This document shows positions 12,555 through 24,283 of a stretch of DNA of 64,000 nucleotides, piece by piece; the stretch's first letter is position 1; every line of letters starts with the position of its first letter. A model generated the notes under the pieces. It saw only the letters and a program-made list of their open reading frames with translations. It did no database searches and was not told the origin of the DNA. Origin of the DNA: Dasypus novemcinctus (lineage: Eukaryota; Chordata; Mammalia; Cingulata; Dasypodidae); contig NC_080682.1 of assembly GCF_030445035.2 (NCBI RefSeq), positions 34,454,770-34,518,769 of the forward strand, read 5' to 3'. The translations under genes were made by a program, and so were the position numbers.

Positions 12555-12900
12555 ATTTAACAGTTAAAAAAAAAGCCATTGATTATACACTTTGGATAGA
12601 TCATATGGTACATGAATATATCTTAATAAAACTGTTTAATAAACAAATAAATAACTGTGCAAAAATAAACAGAAATAGTAGCTCTGCACAGCAGGATAAA
12701 CAGAGAAATTGAGAGGTGAGAAGTTTTCTTTTCTTTGTTTTTTTTGTTTATTATTATTATTGAACAAATGAAAATGCTTTACTAATGATTGAAGTAATGA
12801 ACACACAACTATGTGGTTATATCAACTACCATTGATTGAACACTTTGGATAAATTGTATGTTTGTTAATATATACCAATAAAATTTATTTTAAAATAACA
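12555..12900 (+). repeat. Two L1 3' ends in series
   Basis: At 12575-12650 and again at 12825-12890 the text follows the mammalian L1 3' terminus: a 'gattatacactttggata' type phrase, then 'tatggtacatgaatatatct', then AATAAA. The second is followed by an A-rich tail with AAAC units. Two copies imply two L1 insertions ending here. Confidence 0.55.
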
Positions 12901-12989
12901 AAAACAAACAAACAAACAAAATATAACCATTGGAACAGAAATGAAAAATAACTTCCATGGGTTTACCAGTAGATTTTTCCTTCTTTTTT

Positions 12990-13540
12990 ATTATTTTATT
13001 TTCATCTAGATTTTATCTGACCAAGGAAAGAATAAGTGAACTGAAAGATATGTCAATAGAAACTTACAAACTGGAAATGCAAAGAGAATAAATAATGAAA
13101 AAGAATACAATATCCAATAACTGTGGGATAATAACAATAGATGTAACATACATATATCAGAAGGAGAAGAAAGAAAGAATAGAACAGAAAAAACATATTT
13201 TAAGTAATAATGGCTATGAATTCTCCAAAATTAATTATAGACTCCAAACAAGAGATCCAGGTAACTAAAAACAACAACAACAACAACAAACAAACAACAA
13301 CAACAACAACAAAAACAAGAAGGATAAAAGCCAAAAAACTAAGAACAAAAAAACTTGAGGGACAGAGGGAAAAATATCCTACCCTAGAGGAAAAAGGACA
13401 AAAGTTACTTTGACTGTTTCCTAAGAACCCATGTAAACAAGAAAAAAGTGGAGTGAAAACATTTGAAGTGTTGAAAGAAGCTAAAATTTAAAAAAACTGC
13501 CTAGAATTCTGGGCCCAGTGAAATCATCCTTCAGAATCAT
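12990..13540 (+). repeat. HAL1 LINE, ORF1 later part
   Basis: This continues the HAL1 of 5020-6355. It has 'gaactgaaagatatgtcaatagaaactta', 'caatatccaataactgtgggat', 'aagccaaaaaacta', and 'cctagaattctg...gtgaaat' near the end of ORF1. An AAC microsatellite sits inside it at 13269-13320. It runs directly into an L1 3' UTR at about 13540. Confidence 0.75.
13269..13320 (+). repeat. AAC-rich microsatellite
   Basis: Runs of AAC with a few AAAC units lie within the HAL1 ORF1 sequence. Confidence 0.9.
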
Positions 13541-14140
13541 CCCTGGGTCCACAGAATGGAGGAATAAAATATGGATTAGAATGGACTTACTGGTATTTTA
13601 TTATAAAACTATTGCGACTAGTAATAGAAGAAATTGTAGGACTGAGGTGGAGAAAGTGACCACAGTAGTTGCTGAGGGCAGGGAGAGGGAAGAAGAGATG
13701 TGATGTGGGGGCATTTTTGGGACTTTGGCTTGTCCTAAATGATATTGCAGGGTCAGATGCTGGACTTTATATATCCTGCCATAACCCACTGAATGTACTG
13801 GGGGAGAGTGTGAACTACTGGTTAAATTATTTCTACGTGGTACAGCAGTGCTCCAAAATGTGTTCACTGAGCACGATGAGTGTGCCTCCATGATGGAGGA
13901 GGTTGTTGAAGTGGAGGAGTGAGGTGGGGCAGTGGGGGGTATATGGGAACCTCTTGTATTTTTTAATGTACCTTTTTTTGAGATGTATATATCATCAAAA
14001 AACACTATTTGCAAAAATGATGGAGTAGGGGGTTAGGGGGTGGGGTATATGGGAACCTCTTATTTTTTATGTTTTTTTAATGTTTTTTAATGTAATGTTC
14101 TTTGTGATCTATTAACTTTGATTTTAAAAAGTACAAAATA
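13541..14140 (+). repeat. L1 3' UTR (xenarthran type)
   Basis: It shares a long text with 19935-20400, 44440-44900, 49640-50050 and, reversed, with 46790-47260. Landmarks are 'ggaggaataaaatatgg', 'gagagggaagaagagatgtg', 'gtgctccaaaatgt' and the 3' terminal 'tatgggaacctctt...tttttaatgta'. The terminal part occurs twice here (13940 and 14045). All copies finish at an A-rich tail, which points to the 3' end of an L1. The open frames in it are shared repeat sequence, not genes. Confidence 0.65.
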
Positions 14141-14269
14141 ATGTGAAGGAGAAATAAACACTTCCTCAAAAAAACAGAAATTTAGGAAGTTTGTTAGCAA
14201 TGTTATTAATAAAAGAATAGAAAATATGTGTCAGCCTCTCTAGTTTTCAAGGAATGGTGATTAAAATAT

Positions 14270-14740
14270 ATTATACATAAAATTCTTAAAGAAATTAAAG
14301 AAGAAACAGTTTATTAGGTTGTTATTCAAACATGTTTGAGGAACACTCAGTATGGGTTGATTTTTCCAAAGAAAATGGGAAGTTACCCATGAAGTAACTT
14401 CATATTTTAAGCTTTCTGTGAAGCTACATGTGAAGGCTAGAACTAAAAAATCAGGTTGTCTTCTTGCTAATAGCAAAATGACATCTTTAGATTCAATGCA
14501 GCCGTGTCTCAGTAAGATAGAGTGGCAGATACTTATCCTCAATCACATAGCATTAACTAAATATCCCTGAGACCTTAAAATGCCAAAGTAGGTAGGCACT
14601 GTATGTTCTGGAGAAAAGACTAAATTAATAACATGGTAAAATCCTGGGACTTAGGTAGCTTAAAGACTTCTTACATACAGGGAAGTTCAATATTGAAAGG
14701 TTCTCTGAGGAGAATAGAGGTTTGTATATCAATACTCTCC
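14270..14740 (-). repeat. Duplication unit 2, far downstream flank
   Basis: This aligns by eye with about 30080-30420. Shared phrases include 'gaacactcagtatgggttga' against 'gagcactcagtgtgggttaa', and a following 'ttttaaa...tttctgtgaagct' block. It marks the downstream side of the OR5L unit in both copies. No coding sequence is seen. Confidence 0.55.
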
Positions 14741-14962
14741 AGCTCGTGATTCCCAACATGGGTGATTTTGTTCTGCAGGGGACATTTGTCAATGTCTGGA
14801 AATATTTTTGCTTGTCATAAATGTGCAGGCAGGGGAGGGGTGGTACTGTCATTGAGTGGACAGAGGCTGTGGATGCTGTAAACCACCCACATGCAAAGGT
14901 TAGAAGCCCACAACAATTGCCCTGCCCAAAATGTCAGTAGTGCCAATGCTGAGAAACCTTGC
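14741..14962 (+). repeat. MER20 (hAT-Charlie DNA transposon)
   Basis: It follows the MER20 consensus closely: 'gattttgttctgcaggggacattt', 'caatgtctggaaatatttttg', 'gtggacagaggctgtggatgctg', 'cacaacaattgccctgcccaaaatgtcagtagtgcc' in sections, ending GAGAAACCTTG. It is a short non-autonomous element shared across eutherians. MER20 copies are known in some mammals as a source of endometrial regulatory sites; nothing here shows such a role. Confidence 0.88.
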
Positions 14963-15249
14963 GATAGTTGGAGAAGCAAAGGTGAAAGATTTTTCTCACC
15001 TTCATCATAAATGCAATTTTCCAGGTGATATTGAATTATCACCTTATTTAAAATATTTGAGGATAAATGCAGTGCCCTGCTTTCATTTTAAGCACATCAT
15101 AATTTCCTTCTTTCAGTCAGTATGTATTCATTTATTTTATTGAGGTAATGAGTAGCTATTTGTGCCAGAAGAACTGAAATATTTCTAAATGGTAAATACA
15201 TGACCCCTGACCTCAAAGATTTCTTTATAAGAAAAGTTAGTAATACTAC
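14963..15249. other. Intergenic, nothing recognised
   Basis: No gene is supported. It may include the left part of an old SINE-like repeat around 15110-15230. Confidence 0.35.
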
Positions 15250-15420
15250 ATACTCCAGATTAACTCACCCCTGGTAGCAATTAATCCTCAGTTTATATTT
15301 AAGAAAACTGAGGTTAAAGCAATTAAGTATCTTGCTCAAAGTCACTAATCAGAGTCAAATCCTGGACCCAGTTTTTTAAGTTCAAGACAAGTGCTCTTCC
15401 GAATTCATCATAGCAACAAG
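15250..15420 (+). repeat. MIR SINE
   Basis: The core and tail order is that of MIR: 'agaaaactgaggttaaagcaattaagtatcttgctcaaagtcac' read in sections, then 'gagtcaaatcctggacccag' and 'gtgctctt'. It is well preserved for a MIR. Confidence 0.8.
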
Positions 15421-15559
15421 GCTCAAAGTTGCATTTAAATAAGTGACTTTATTTAAAACGCAGACAACAAACACCAAATTATATTTGGGGATGAGAAAAC
15501 AAATGCAGTATTGAGAGCATAGGAATGTAAGAAATGCAAATTATGATTTGATTTTTAAA

Positions 15560-16085
15560 AGATGGGATGGGTGTGTTAAGCTTGAAAATACCCTTACCCC
15601 CATAAATAACATATCTATTAATCACTGGAACCTGTAAATGCTACCTTATTTAAAAGAAGTTTTTTGCAAATATGCTTAAATTAAGTCTTTTCATTAGGGA
15701 TATTATTTTGGATTATGTGGCCAAAATGCCATCACAGTGTTCTAATAAGTGAAAGGAATAGAGCAGTTTCATTCACACACACACATGCATACAGAGAAAA
15801 TAGTTTTGTAAAGATGGAACAGAAAAATATTTGAAGATTCCTTGAATATTGCAGTGATAAGACTATAAGACAAAGAATGCCAGCAGTCACCTGAAGAATA
15901 AAGAAGAAATGCATGGAGTCTCCCTTGGAGACCCAAGACAGAGTGAAATCCTGCAGACACCTTGATGTTGGCTTAGTACACTGACTTCGGATTTCTGGAC
16001 ACCAGCAGTATGAAAAATAAATATCTATTGTTCTAAGCCACCAAGTTGATGGTAATTTGTTCAGGAACCAGAGGAATCTAATATA
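15560..16085 (+). mobile_element. MaLR/ERVL-like LTR, old solo copy
   Basis: The text follows an ancient mammalian LTR pattern: 'acccttacccccataaataaca', 'tcactggaacctgtaaatg', 'cagacaccttgat', 'cttcggatttctgga', then 'aataaatatctattgttctaagccacc' with a polyadenylation signal near the 3' end. No internal region is attached, so it looks like a solo LTR fossil. A CA repeat lies inside it at about 15772-15790. The exact family is uncertain. Confidence 0.6.
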
Positions 16086-16238
16086 ATGAGTAAGAGTTGG
16101 AAATGTAGAGAATGGTCAAAATAAAATCACAAAACACAAAAACATTAACAAAGTTTAGGAATTTGTAAAAGGTAGGATGAATTATCTGACGTATTTGTTT
16201 AACAAAGAATTAAGATGAAATACAGAGTTATTATTTTT

Positions 16239-16652
16239 GGGAAATGGATGTGGCTCAAGCAATTGGGCTCCTGTCTACCATATGGGAGTTCCAGGGTTTC
16301 ATTCCCAGGGCCTCCTGGTGAAAGGCGAGCTGTCCCATGTGACAAGCTGGCCCAAGAGGAGAGCTGACCTGTGTGGAGTGCTGGCCTGTGTGGTGAGTTG
16401 GCCTGTTCATAGAGCTGGCACAATAAGATTATGAAACAAAAAGAGATACAGAGGAGAAACAATGAGAACTACAGCAGACCAGGGAGCTGATGAGGCACAG
16501 GAGATTGAGTGTCTCTCACTCTGGATGGTCCTAGGATCAGTTCCCACTGCTGCCTAGGAAGAGGACAAACAGACACAGAAGAACACAGAGAGCAGACAGC
16601 TAGTGCAAAAAAAGGGGATGGGAGGAAAAATAAATAAATGAATCTTAAAAAA
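16239..16652 (+). repeat. DAS-type SINE, forward
   Basis: It begins with a tRNA-like head ('gggaaatggatgtggctcaagca', 'gtttcattcccag'), passes through the DAS body, and ends in 'aaataaataaatgaatcttaaaaaag'. The phrase 'gaaatacagag' occurs at 16216 and again just after the tail, and may mark the target duplication. Confidence 0.85.
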
Positions 16653-16745
16653 GAAATACAGAGCATAAGTGAAAGTAAAAATAATATTAATAACAGCGGC
16701 TAGTGCATTAGTCAATTATACACTACTATACCCATCATTAAGAAT

Positions 16746-17834
16746 GATTTCTCAAGATTTATTTTATTTTATTTATTTCTCCCCATCCTTTCATTGTTTA
16801 ATTTGCTCTGTCTGTTCATTGTGTGCTCATCTTCCTTTCTTTAGGAGGTACAGGGAACTGAACCTGGGACCTTCTGTGTGGTAGGAAAGTCACCTGATCA
16901 CTTAAGCCACTTCTTCTCCCTGCTCTGTTGTGTCTCTAATTATGTTTTTCTCCTTGTGTCCCTCATTGCATAATTTTTTGCATCAGATCACTGCCAACGT
17001 GTTGCACCAGCTTGTCTTCTTTAGGAGGCACCATGAACCAAACCTGAGACCTCCCACGTGGTAGGTGGTGTTCTGCTAAGGAAGAGACAGAAACTTTAAA
17101 TGCTATGCAAAGGCAGTTTTATTCAACCAGATGATTTTGTGGTTATATCAAATAATTATAACACTTGAGTAAGCAAGAAAAGAAGAGTAATTAAAGACAT
17201 AGTAAAGAATGAAAGTATTTACAACCACTCACCAGATTGGAGGAAAACACATTTGAATGCTCACATGGCTGGAGATCCCCTTGCCTACCCATCTGAGTTG
17301 CAATTAGAGAAACATCCAAGGCAGAGCATCCCCTCCTTGGTGAGGCTCCAACTGCCAGTTTAGGGACCATCCTTTTTAAAGGGTTCTGTACCTCAGAATT
17401 CCAATGAGCCTTGCAACTCATGAGGAATGACCTTATCAAAAGTAATTCAATCCATCCAGCCAGGAAGGTCAGCCGTCCACAGGAGAGATGCAGTGTCTCG
17501 AGGGATTTACTGTTCTATTCTATTCATGGTACACTGAATAGGAACATAAAGGTTTTCAGCTTTTAGTTTTACAGGGGATATAAACAAGATGTGTAAATAT
17601 CATGTTTGGTGACCTGCTCCTTCTAAACATTTGTTTTTTGGGTAATAGATGATGGGATTGCCTGCAGAGCAGTATTATAGCATTCCAAAGGACAAAGGAC
17701 AAGTTAATCATTCACAATTTTAGGCTAATACAGCAGACACTATTAATTAGAAAACTTATGAATTCATAATTCTTAATAATCATTTCCTTATAGTACATCA
17801 GGTGGGATCTCAATCACTTGAGCCATATCCATTT
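16746..17834 (-). repeat. DAS-type SINE, reverse, split by a solo LTR
   Basis: The SINE runs 16746-17068 and resumes at 17801 with 'ggtgggatctcaatcacttga', which is the missing 5' head. A 15-base flank CCCATCATTAAGAAT (16731-16745) recurs with one difference at 17835-17849, marking the SINE's own target duplication. The 732 bases between are a solo LTR. Removing them restores an uninterrupted SINE. Confidence 0.88.
17069..17800 (-). mobile_element. Solo LTR nested in a SINE
   Basis: It begins TG and ends CA and is flanked by GGTGG on both sides (17064-17068 and 17801-17805), a 5-base target duplication. On the minus strand an AATAAA lies about 60 bases from the 3' end, as in an LTR R region. 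The duplication length fits an ERVL/ERV3-like element, but the family is not proven. No internal part remains. It is younger than the SINE it entered. Confidence 0.72.
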
Positions 17835-17849
17835 CCCATCACTAAGAAT

Positions 17850-18461
17850 TAAATACATTATTTATATAATTTTCATTACAATTTAATGGGATAGATTGAG
17901 TATTATGTCCATTTTAAAGATGAGAAGTCTTTTTAATTTCAAAAAATTTAAACTTTACAATAAAAAATAGTAAAAAAGGGAAATAAGTAAAAATAACTAA
18001 AATAATACCTGAAAACTCAATTAAGCACATGAGAAATTCCTTCCAAATTTCCATGTATAATTATATAATATGACACAAAAGTATATTGATTCCCTAAAGA
18101 AAAATGACATCGATTCAAAACAACCAATTAGATGCATTAAGCACTGTGAAAATAAATGACCCTTTATGTGAATTTGTTAGAGATATATTGTTACCTAAAT
18201 CAAAAACTTTAAGCTTAACATTTCTGTTCACAAAGCCCCTCAAAACACTTAGAGATTAGAGAAGAGAAACAAAGGTGGCAGACACATTTTCACTGTTCTA
18301 TCCAATAAAGGGATTTTAAAATAAAGCTCGAAGACAAGTAGACATAAAAGAAGCATAAATAGACACCTAAATTTTAGTGTCCTTCCTTCTTTGCCATTTT
18401 ATCTGCATCCATTAAAACACAAACTCCCCCTAGGAACTTCCTTTTGAAAACCTGAGACCAG
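17850..18461. other. OR5L downstream region, copy 2
   Basis: From about 18180 it aligns with 31260-31550, including 'cttagagattagagaagagaa' against 'cttggggattagaagagaac'. It is the 3' flank of the OR5L pseudogene. No other gene is seen. Confidence 0.5.
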
Positions 18462-19402
18462 CTAAGAAATTGGCTTTGCAGGAAGTAATTTCAATCTCAC
18501 CACTTTCCTGAAAGCTTCCTTGACATCTTTATTTCTCAGGCAGTAGATTAGGGAGTTCAAAATGGGGATCACTATAGTATAGAACACTGTGTCCACTTTA
18601 TCATTTCCAGATTGCAGTCAAAATTGGTCCTGAAATAAATAAAAAGAATTGTTCCATGGAAGACAACAATGGCTGTGAAGTGGGAGCCACAGGTGGAAAA
18701 CGCTTTGTGTCTTCTTTTTGCAGAGTGCATCCTTAGGATGGTGATGAGAATAAACAAATAGGAGGTAACAATGATTGTAATAGAAATGATCCCATTGAAA
18801 CTGGCCATAATAAACAACTGTTGTTCATTCATAAACACTTTGGAGCAGGCAAGAGATAAGATAGGGGGTAAATCACAGAGGAAGTGGTTAATCACATTTA
18901 ATCTATACGATGGGCTATCGAAAGCTAAACATATGTGTATCAGAGAGCACACTGTTCAACAGAGAGCACAGAGTTCCATACAGAGCTTCTGGGACATGAT
19001 CACCATGTACAGCAGTGGGTAACAGATGGCCACAAAGGAGTCATATGCCATCACAGCCAGCAGGATTACCTCTGTGATTACATAAGTACAAAATAAGTAG
19101 AGTTATACCGTGCAACCCAGAAAAGATATGGTTTTGCCCATGCTTAAGATATTGGCCTGGACTTTAGGCACAATAATGGTAGAGTAACAGAAATCCACAA
19201 ACAAAAAGTGGCTCAGGAAAAAGTACATGGGGGTGTACAGCTGAGAGCTGGCCTGGATTACTGTGGTCTTGCTCAGTTTGCCCATCACTGTGACTCCACA
19301 GATGAGAAGGAAGACCAGGAAGAGAAAGACACTCTGCTCAGGGAGGTCTGACAAGCCCATGAGAAAGAACTCTAACACAAAGCAGCAGTTGCCCTTGTCC
19401 AT
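18462..19402 (-). pseudogene. Olfactory receptor OR5L-like pseudogene
   Basis: This is a seven-transmembrane odorant receptor of the class A GPCR family, broken. The start MDKGNCCFVLEFFLMGLSD matches the open paralogue at 31555-32505 and human OR5L as I recall it. Kept motifs include [11 protein letters not shown] (TM2), FCYSTIIVPK and INHFLCDLPP. Relative to the paralogue it has two in-frame stops (TAA after FLGCTV, and TGA after CALC), a 9-base deletion between TM4 and the second extracellular loop, and a 1-base deletion near 18600. Together these account for its 941 against 951 bases. The DRY region reads MAYDSF. The stop codon position matches the paralogue. It is almost certainly non-functional. 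Confidence 0.92.
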
Positions 19403-19552
19403 TTGCCAATATATTTCATATTCATAAAAACACAAATTTTTTTTCTATCCCCTGGAAAAGACAAATAGAGGAAAATTATTTTATATTAACTTCAGCCAAA
19501 GGTAATCTTGATATCAAACCCTGTTTATATGAGCTATAAGAAAAATACTATT

Positions 19553-21270
19553 CTCCTGATTGCAGTTGTAGGCACTCTTGGTTCCTTGGTGTGGTGGTTT
19601 ACCATCTTCATCTCCCTGTTAGCTGACCTGGATAAGTCCAACAAACAGGAGACTAGAAGTTGCAACTCTACTGAGGTTCAGAGCCCAGCTGGCACATGGC
19701 CAGTCCAGAGATTCAAGACACCTGAGTATACACCAACCCCAGTGCAAACCACAGGTTCAGTAAAAGTGACAGAAGAGGCATGTGTAGAAAGTTCACATCT
19801 GAGTCCAACTCCATCACATTCAGGAGCACGAATTCCAAAGTAGGACCCACTGACAAGGCACTGAACTCTAGAGCCATCTACCATGACCACAGAACCTGTG
19901 TGCTTCCATAACCCTCAGGAGCAGCAGTACCAGGGTTAAGCCCCTCTTGATTTAGAGGTGGAGTGAATATCACCATCCCCGGGTCCATAGGATGGAGGAA
20001 TAAAATATGGGTTAGAGTGCATTTATTGGTATTCTACTCAAAAACTATTATGACTCTATCAGTGGAAGAAGTTGTGTCATTGATGTGGAAACAGTGGCCA
20101 TGGTAGTTGCTGAGGGCATGGAGAGGGAAGAAGAGATGTGATGTGGGGGCATTTTCGGGACTTGGTGCTGTCCTAAATGATGTTGCAGGGACAGACACTG
20201 GACATTATATATCCTGCCATAAACCACTGAATTTACTGGGGGAGAATGTGTAAACTACCATGTAAATTTATCCATGCAGTACAGCAGTGCTCCAAAATGT
20301 ATTCACCAAAAGCAATAAATGTGCCACAATGACGGAAGAGGTCAATGATGTGGGAGGAGTGGAGGGTGTGGGATGTGGAGTATGTGGGAAATTCTATATA
20401 CTTTTTTGAAGATACATAGATCACAAAAAATGTTACATTAAAAAATATGAGGTTCCCACATACCCCACATTTTTTGTGATCGATGTATCTTTTTTAAAAA
20501 GATAATTTAACAAAATCTAAAAAATTAAGCACACCAGAGAGCTCAAATATTGAAGAAATAATGTTTGCCATCAATAATGAAGTGTCCTTAGTCATCAATC
20601 ATAATTAAGATAATCTAAGCAAATTCATAAGGGACAGAATCCTCTACAGAGCAAAGCCCTTAGAAGATGGTCTGATGATATAACATTTGAAAGAACTCAC
20701 CATATAAACCAATGGAAGTGGAGAGATAGAGTAATCAAATGTAAGAAATTCTGTGTTTGTACTCAATATGAGAATGCCACAATTTGAAATTTAAGTAAAA
20801 TAAGTGAATTCCACAGGGGTAAAATACAAGGTCTGTAATCACTCTATACTATCATTCAGACAAATACAAGCCTTGGTATGCTAATAAAACTCAGTTTAGG
20901 GATAACTATGAAAACATGAAATAAGAGTAAAAAATCTTTACTAGGAGGATGAAACCCCTTGGGAGTGTTCCAGAAAATTAATAAAAGAGAGTGTTTTCGA
21001 AGAAAAATCATTTATTCAGTGATTGGAAAGCTTGTATATTATCTCTGCGAGAGCTATTGTTTGGGGATTTTGGACAAATGATCAAGTATCTCAGGACTGA
21101 GATATGAAAGGCAGTGGTGAAAAATATAAGTTTGGGACTAGGAGAATATGTGAAATTTTTTATTTGGTGATCTTCTAAGGTAAATGAATATGGTTCTGTG
21201 GCTGCCTTGAATGGGTCAATGATGGACATTTCTTTGAGTCAGTGATTAAGTATCTAAAAAAGAAAAAAAA
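19553..21270 (+). repeat. L1 insertion with 5' inversion and extra 3' sequence
   Basis: A 15-base target duplication AAGAAAAATACTATT flanks it (19538-19552 and 21271-21285), with an A-rich tail at 21256-21272. Paralogous copy 3 has an uninterrupted site near 32641-32656. Inside, 19553-19935 is L1 3' UTR in reverse orientation, and 19936-20400 is the next part of the same 3' UTR in forward orientation. That is the twin-priming pattern. After the L1 end, 20500-21255 is text not found elsewhere in the window, before the tail. This is consistent with 3' transduction. Frames inside are not genes. Confidence 0.8.
20411..20489. repeat. Inverted repeat at the L1 3' end
   Basis: Arms of 22 bases (20411-20432 and 20468-20489), with one mismatch, face each other across about 35 bases. 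Each arm is the L1 3' terminal phrase around 'gtgatc.atgtatc', one copy forward and one reverse. It may come from an inverted second L1 end next to the source element. Confidence 0.75.
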
Positions 21271-22789
21271 AAGAAAAATACTATTTTCAAATATTTTAAA
21301 TACTAAATATGTCAGAGGAGCCTGCTGATTAAATATAATATTAACATCAAAAGAAGATTTACATGATACTCCACACTTACTCCAACAATAGAATTGAAAT
21401 GTTCTAATGTTAGGTGATTGATGAACTTTGAAACATATTCAATGAAATACTTACTGCCCCGCAGAAATTATCACCTCTACCTAAAGAATTAATAAACTCA
21501 GTCCAATTATGGCTATACTTATAGTGATATCATATAATACACATTTTAGCCCATTCTATCAATTCTATAACTTTATCCAGCTAGGGGCCTCTGCAATCCT
21601 GTTGGGGAATATGAGAACCTAGATTGCAGGAAGATTAAATACCTGACTTCATACATATATGAAATGAAAATTGGGTGCAGAGAGGCTGGACTAGAAATCA
21701 CAGACCCTGACTTTTTTTTCCATAACTTGGACTAAATTTAAAGATATGGGTACAAAGATTGTTCCTGAAGTTAAGTTTTATCATCTATTTAATAAAAAAT
21801 ATGTGCTATTTGGCCCAGAGCTAAAAGAAGAAAATAACTTTGGAACTCTTCTCCCAAATTTTCTAGGCCAATAGGGGCAAACTAGGTTTTGGTAAACTTG
21901 ATAGAAAATTTAAAAGAATAGATATCCTTTTTCCAGCAGAGAAAGTTTACATGCCCATGATTTCCAAAGATCAGCTTGTGAAGATATTAATTCAACCTTC
22001 AGAATTAAGGTGACATTTAAGGAATATCTCCATGGTCATTTTTACTAGATTCCACTAAGAAAATTGGTGTGAAAGAAGGAGGAAAGCAAAGGCTAAAAGA
22101 AAAAGAAATAAGGAAATGATGCACCTATTTGTTTAGCCTCTATTCTTTCACACACTAATAGATGTGATGCAATATTTGGTGTTCAGATGAAATTTTCCCA
22201 ATTTCCCATGAATCATTTCATAATGCCAAAATAAGTATTTCACTCATTAATGCATTATAATATGGGTTGCCTTAAAAGTTCTCTAATTAGAAGAGCTGAA
22301 TTAGACATACTTTTAAAAATATTTGCTTAGAAAATAAATTCATTTCCATGTTCAAATAACCAGATTCTATTCTAGCTGTTAAATCTAATGGAGAGACATT
22401 TCTTCCCTGATTCTGAAGATGTCAGAATATGTGAGAATAGGGGTAAGATTTTATACCATAATTAAACTCTTGGGAACTTAGAACTTAAATTCTCCAGATA
22501 TTATTCTCTATGGAATAAAATAGCTTTTGAAAAAAACCTCATTTTGTAGACGGTAACAGAGGCAAGCAATTAATTTCTATGATATATCAGGATTTGTTTT
22601 TAAGACTAATTTGTGAAACAATTTAATGCTACACATGCTTCCTTCCAAATTTATTGGTGCCTTATGGAATTCTACATCCCAGTATTGTATATAAAAGCTA
22701 CAGTTTCTTATGCCATTCTGAAATTTCACGAATATTTCTTATGAATGTTCCCTGCTCATAGTATTACTAAATCTCCTATCTTCCTGCAG

Positions 22790-22836
22790 GCCACAGGGTT
22801 TAAGGCCACAGTTGAACTCTTTCAAATACCAGACAG
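22790..22836 (+). other. Exon-like block between splice-like signals, copy 2
   Basis: It is preceded by 'ctcctatcttcctgcag' and followed by GTAAAA. It corresponds to 142-170, 34122-34160 and 58328-58373, and lies antisense to the OR genes. Confidence 0.3.
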
Positions 22837-22859
22837 GTAAAAAACCAGTTAATGAACAT

Positions 22860-23140
22860 CCTGGTAAAAAACTAGTATTATTGCTTATACAGCTGAGCTC
22901 TTATGAGCCAGAATCTGGTCCAAATATTATACAAGTATCCACTCATTTAATCTTCTTAAAAACCCACCCAAAGATCTTAAATATTATACAAGATTAAGTA
23001 GTTTAATAGTCATGATATCTGTCAAGGTATCAGCTCTTTTTTTACCCACCTATCAGAGATGACTTATGCATAAGCAAGTATAATTTCGCCAAAGCCAAAG
23101 TAAAAAATTCTGCTGCTTTCTGGTTTTTCTCACCCATATG
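22860..23140 (+). repeat. MIR SINE, degraded (copy 2 of the unit)
   Basis: It is orthologous in position to the MIR at 620-870, with 'tgagccagaatctggtccaaat', 'ctcatttaatcttcttaaaaac' and a late 'agcaagtataatttcgccaaag' part. Confidence 0.6.
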
Positions 23141-24283
23141 AACCAGAGCCAATGTTGGGGCTGCATTTACCCTAATGAATCGCCAATGTTGGCATTCCAT
23201 TAAATGAGACCACTTCAAGTATCCATCCTAGGTTGCTCTTTCTTATAATGTCAATCTAGGTCACAGTGTTCAAACGTGTGTTTGTGTATCAATGAGTGCA
23301 CTAAAAGTCTTCTCAAGGTGTACGTGAGCAAAAAGTAGTTTTGTGTAAAGTAGTTTTCATATTCTCAACAATCATATAATGTGCTCCTAAAATTAATCTG
23401 CAAAGAGAATGTTTCCAACGTTAAGGGTGTATTCTTGCTCTCCTTCTCACTTTTCCTTTCACAATTTACAAAAAAAGTAAAGTTGTAACCAATATATTTG
23501 TGGTGATAACCCCCAAAAGTAAAAATCTACAGACCACAACAAAGGGACAACTTGGAATATTGTTGTGTTGCAGCCTTTTTTAATTTTTATTCTTCAGTCA
23601 AGTTACCTTAAATTCCTGGCTAGGCTGTTTTTCTTTCTTTGGTCTCTTAAATATTACTTTTAGGTCAAAGTATGTCACTAAACTTGGAGTTCTTGTCCCA
23701 AGATACTCTGATTTGGCAAAGAGTCACAATATCTAATTCACCCTATGCTTTAGGTCTTCTGTTTGCACCTTACCTAACAGAGGATCTCTGTCTAGATTCT
23801 TCTCTCTCTCCTAGAAATAGAAAGCTCTAACTGGTTATTCACTGTGTTCTTGGTTGCACGGGCCCTCAGCTATCTGATGGCTCCCAGAAAAGTTGTAATT
23901 GGGCAGAACATCAAGGTTTAGTTGTCATAAGAGTTGGAGAATATCTCCATAGATTTCTGACTCCTAAATTGAAGACACAAATCTGATTATATTTTTTAAA
24001 TAAAACCAATTAATTGAAATTTTTATAAGTTTTTAAATTGTCTTTTAATAAATCACCCTGAAGCTCTTTTTATAAACATCTCAGCAATCAAGGTAGTGAA
24101 TGCCTCTAAATGACTCTGTTAGAATTCCATTTGAATATAAGGAGATTAATGCATTGGCATGCAACTAGAAAGGAAAACATGTATAAAGTAATACTTAAAT
24201 AATTGTTAAAATATTCATTGATGGTGAAGGACAAAGAAAACTTTGACATATTATGTGGATGATATCATAAAAGTTGAGTGATA

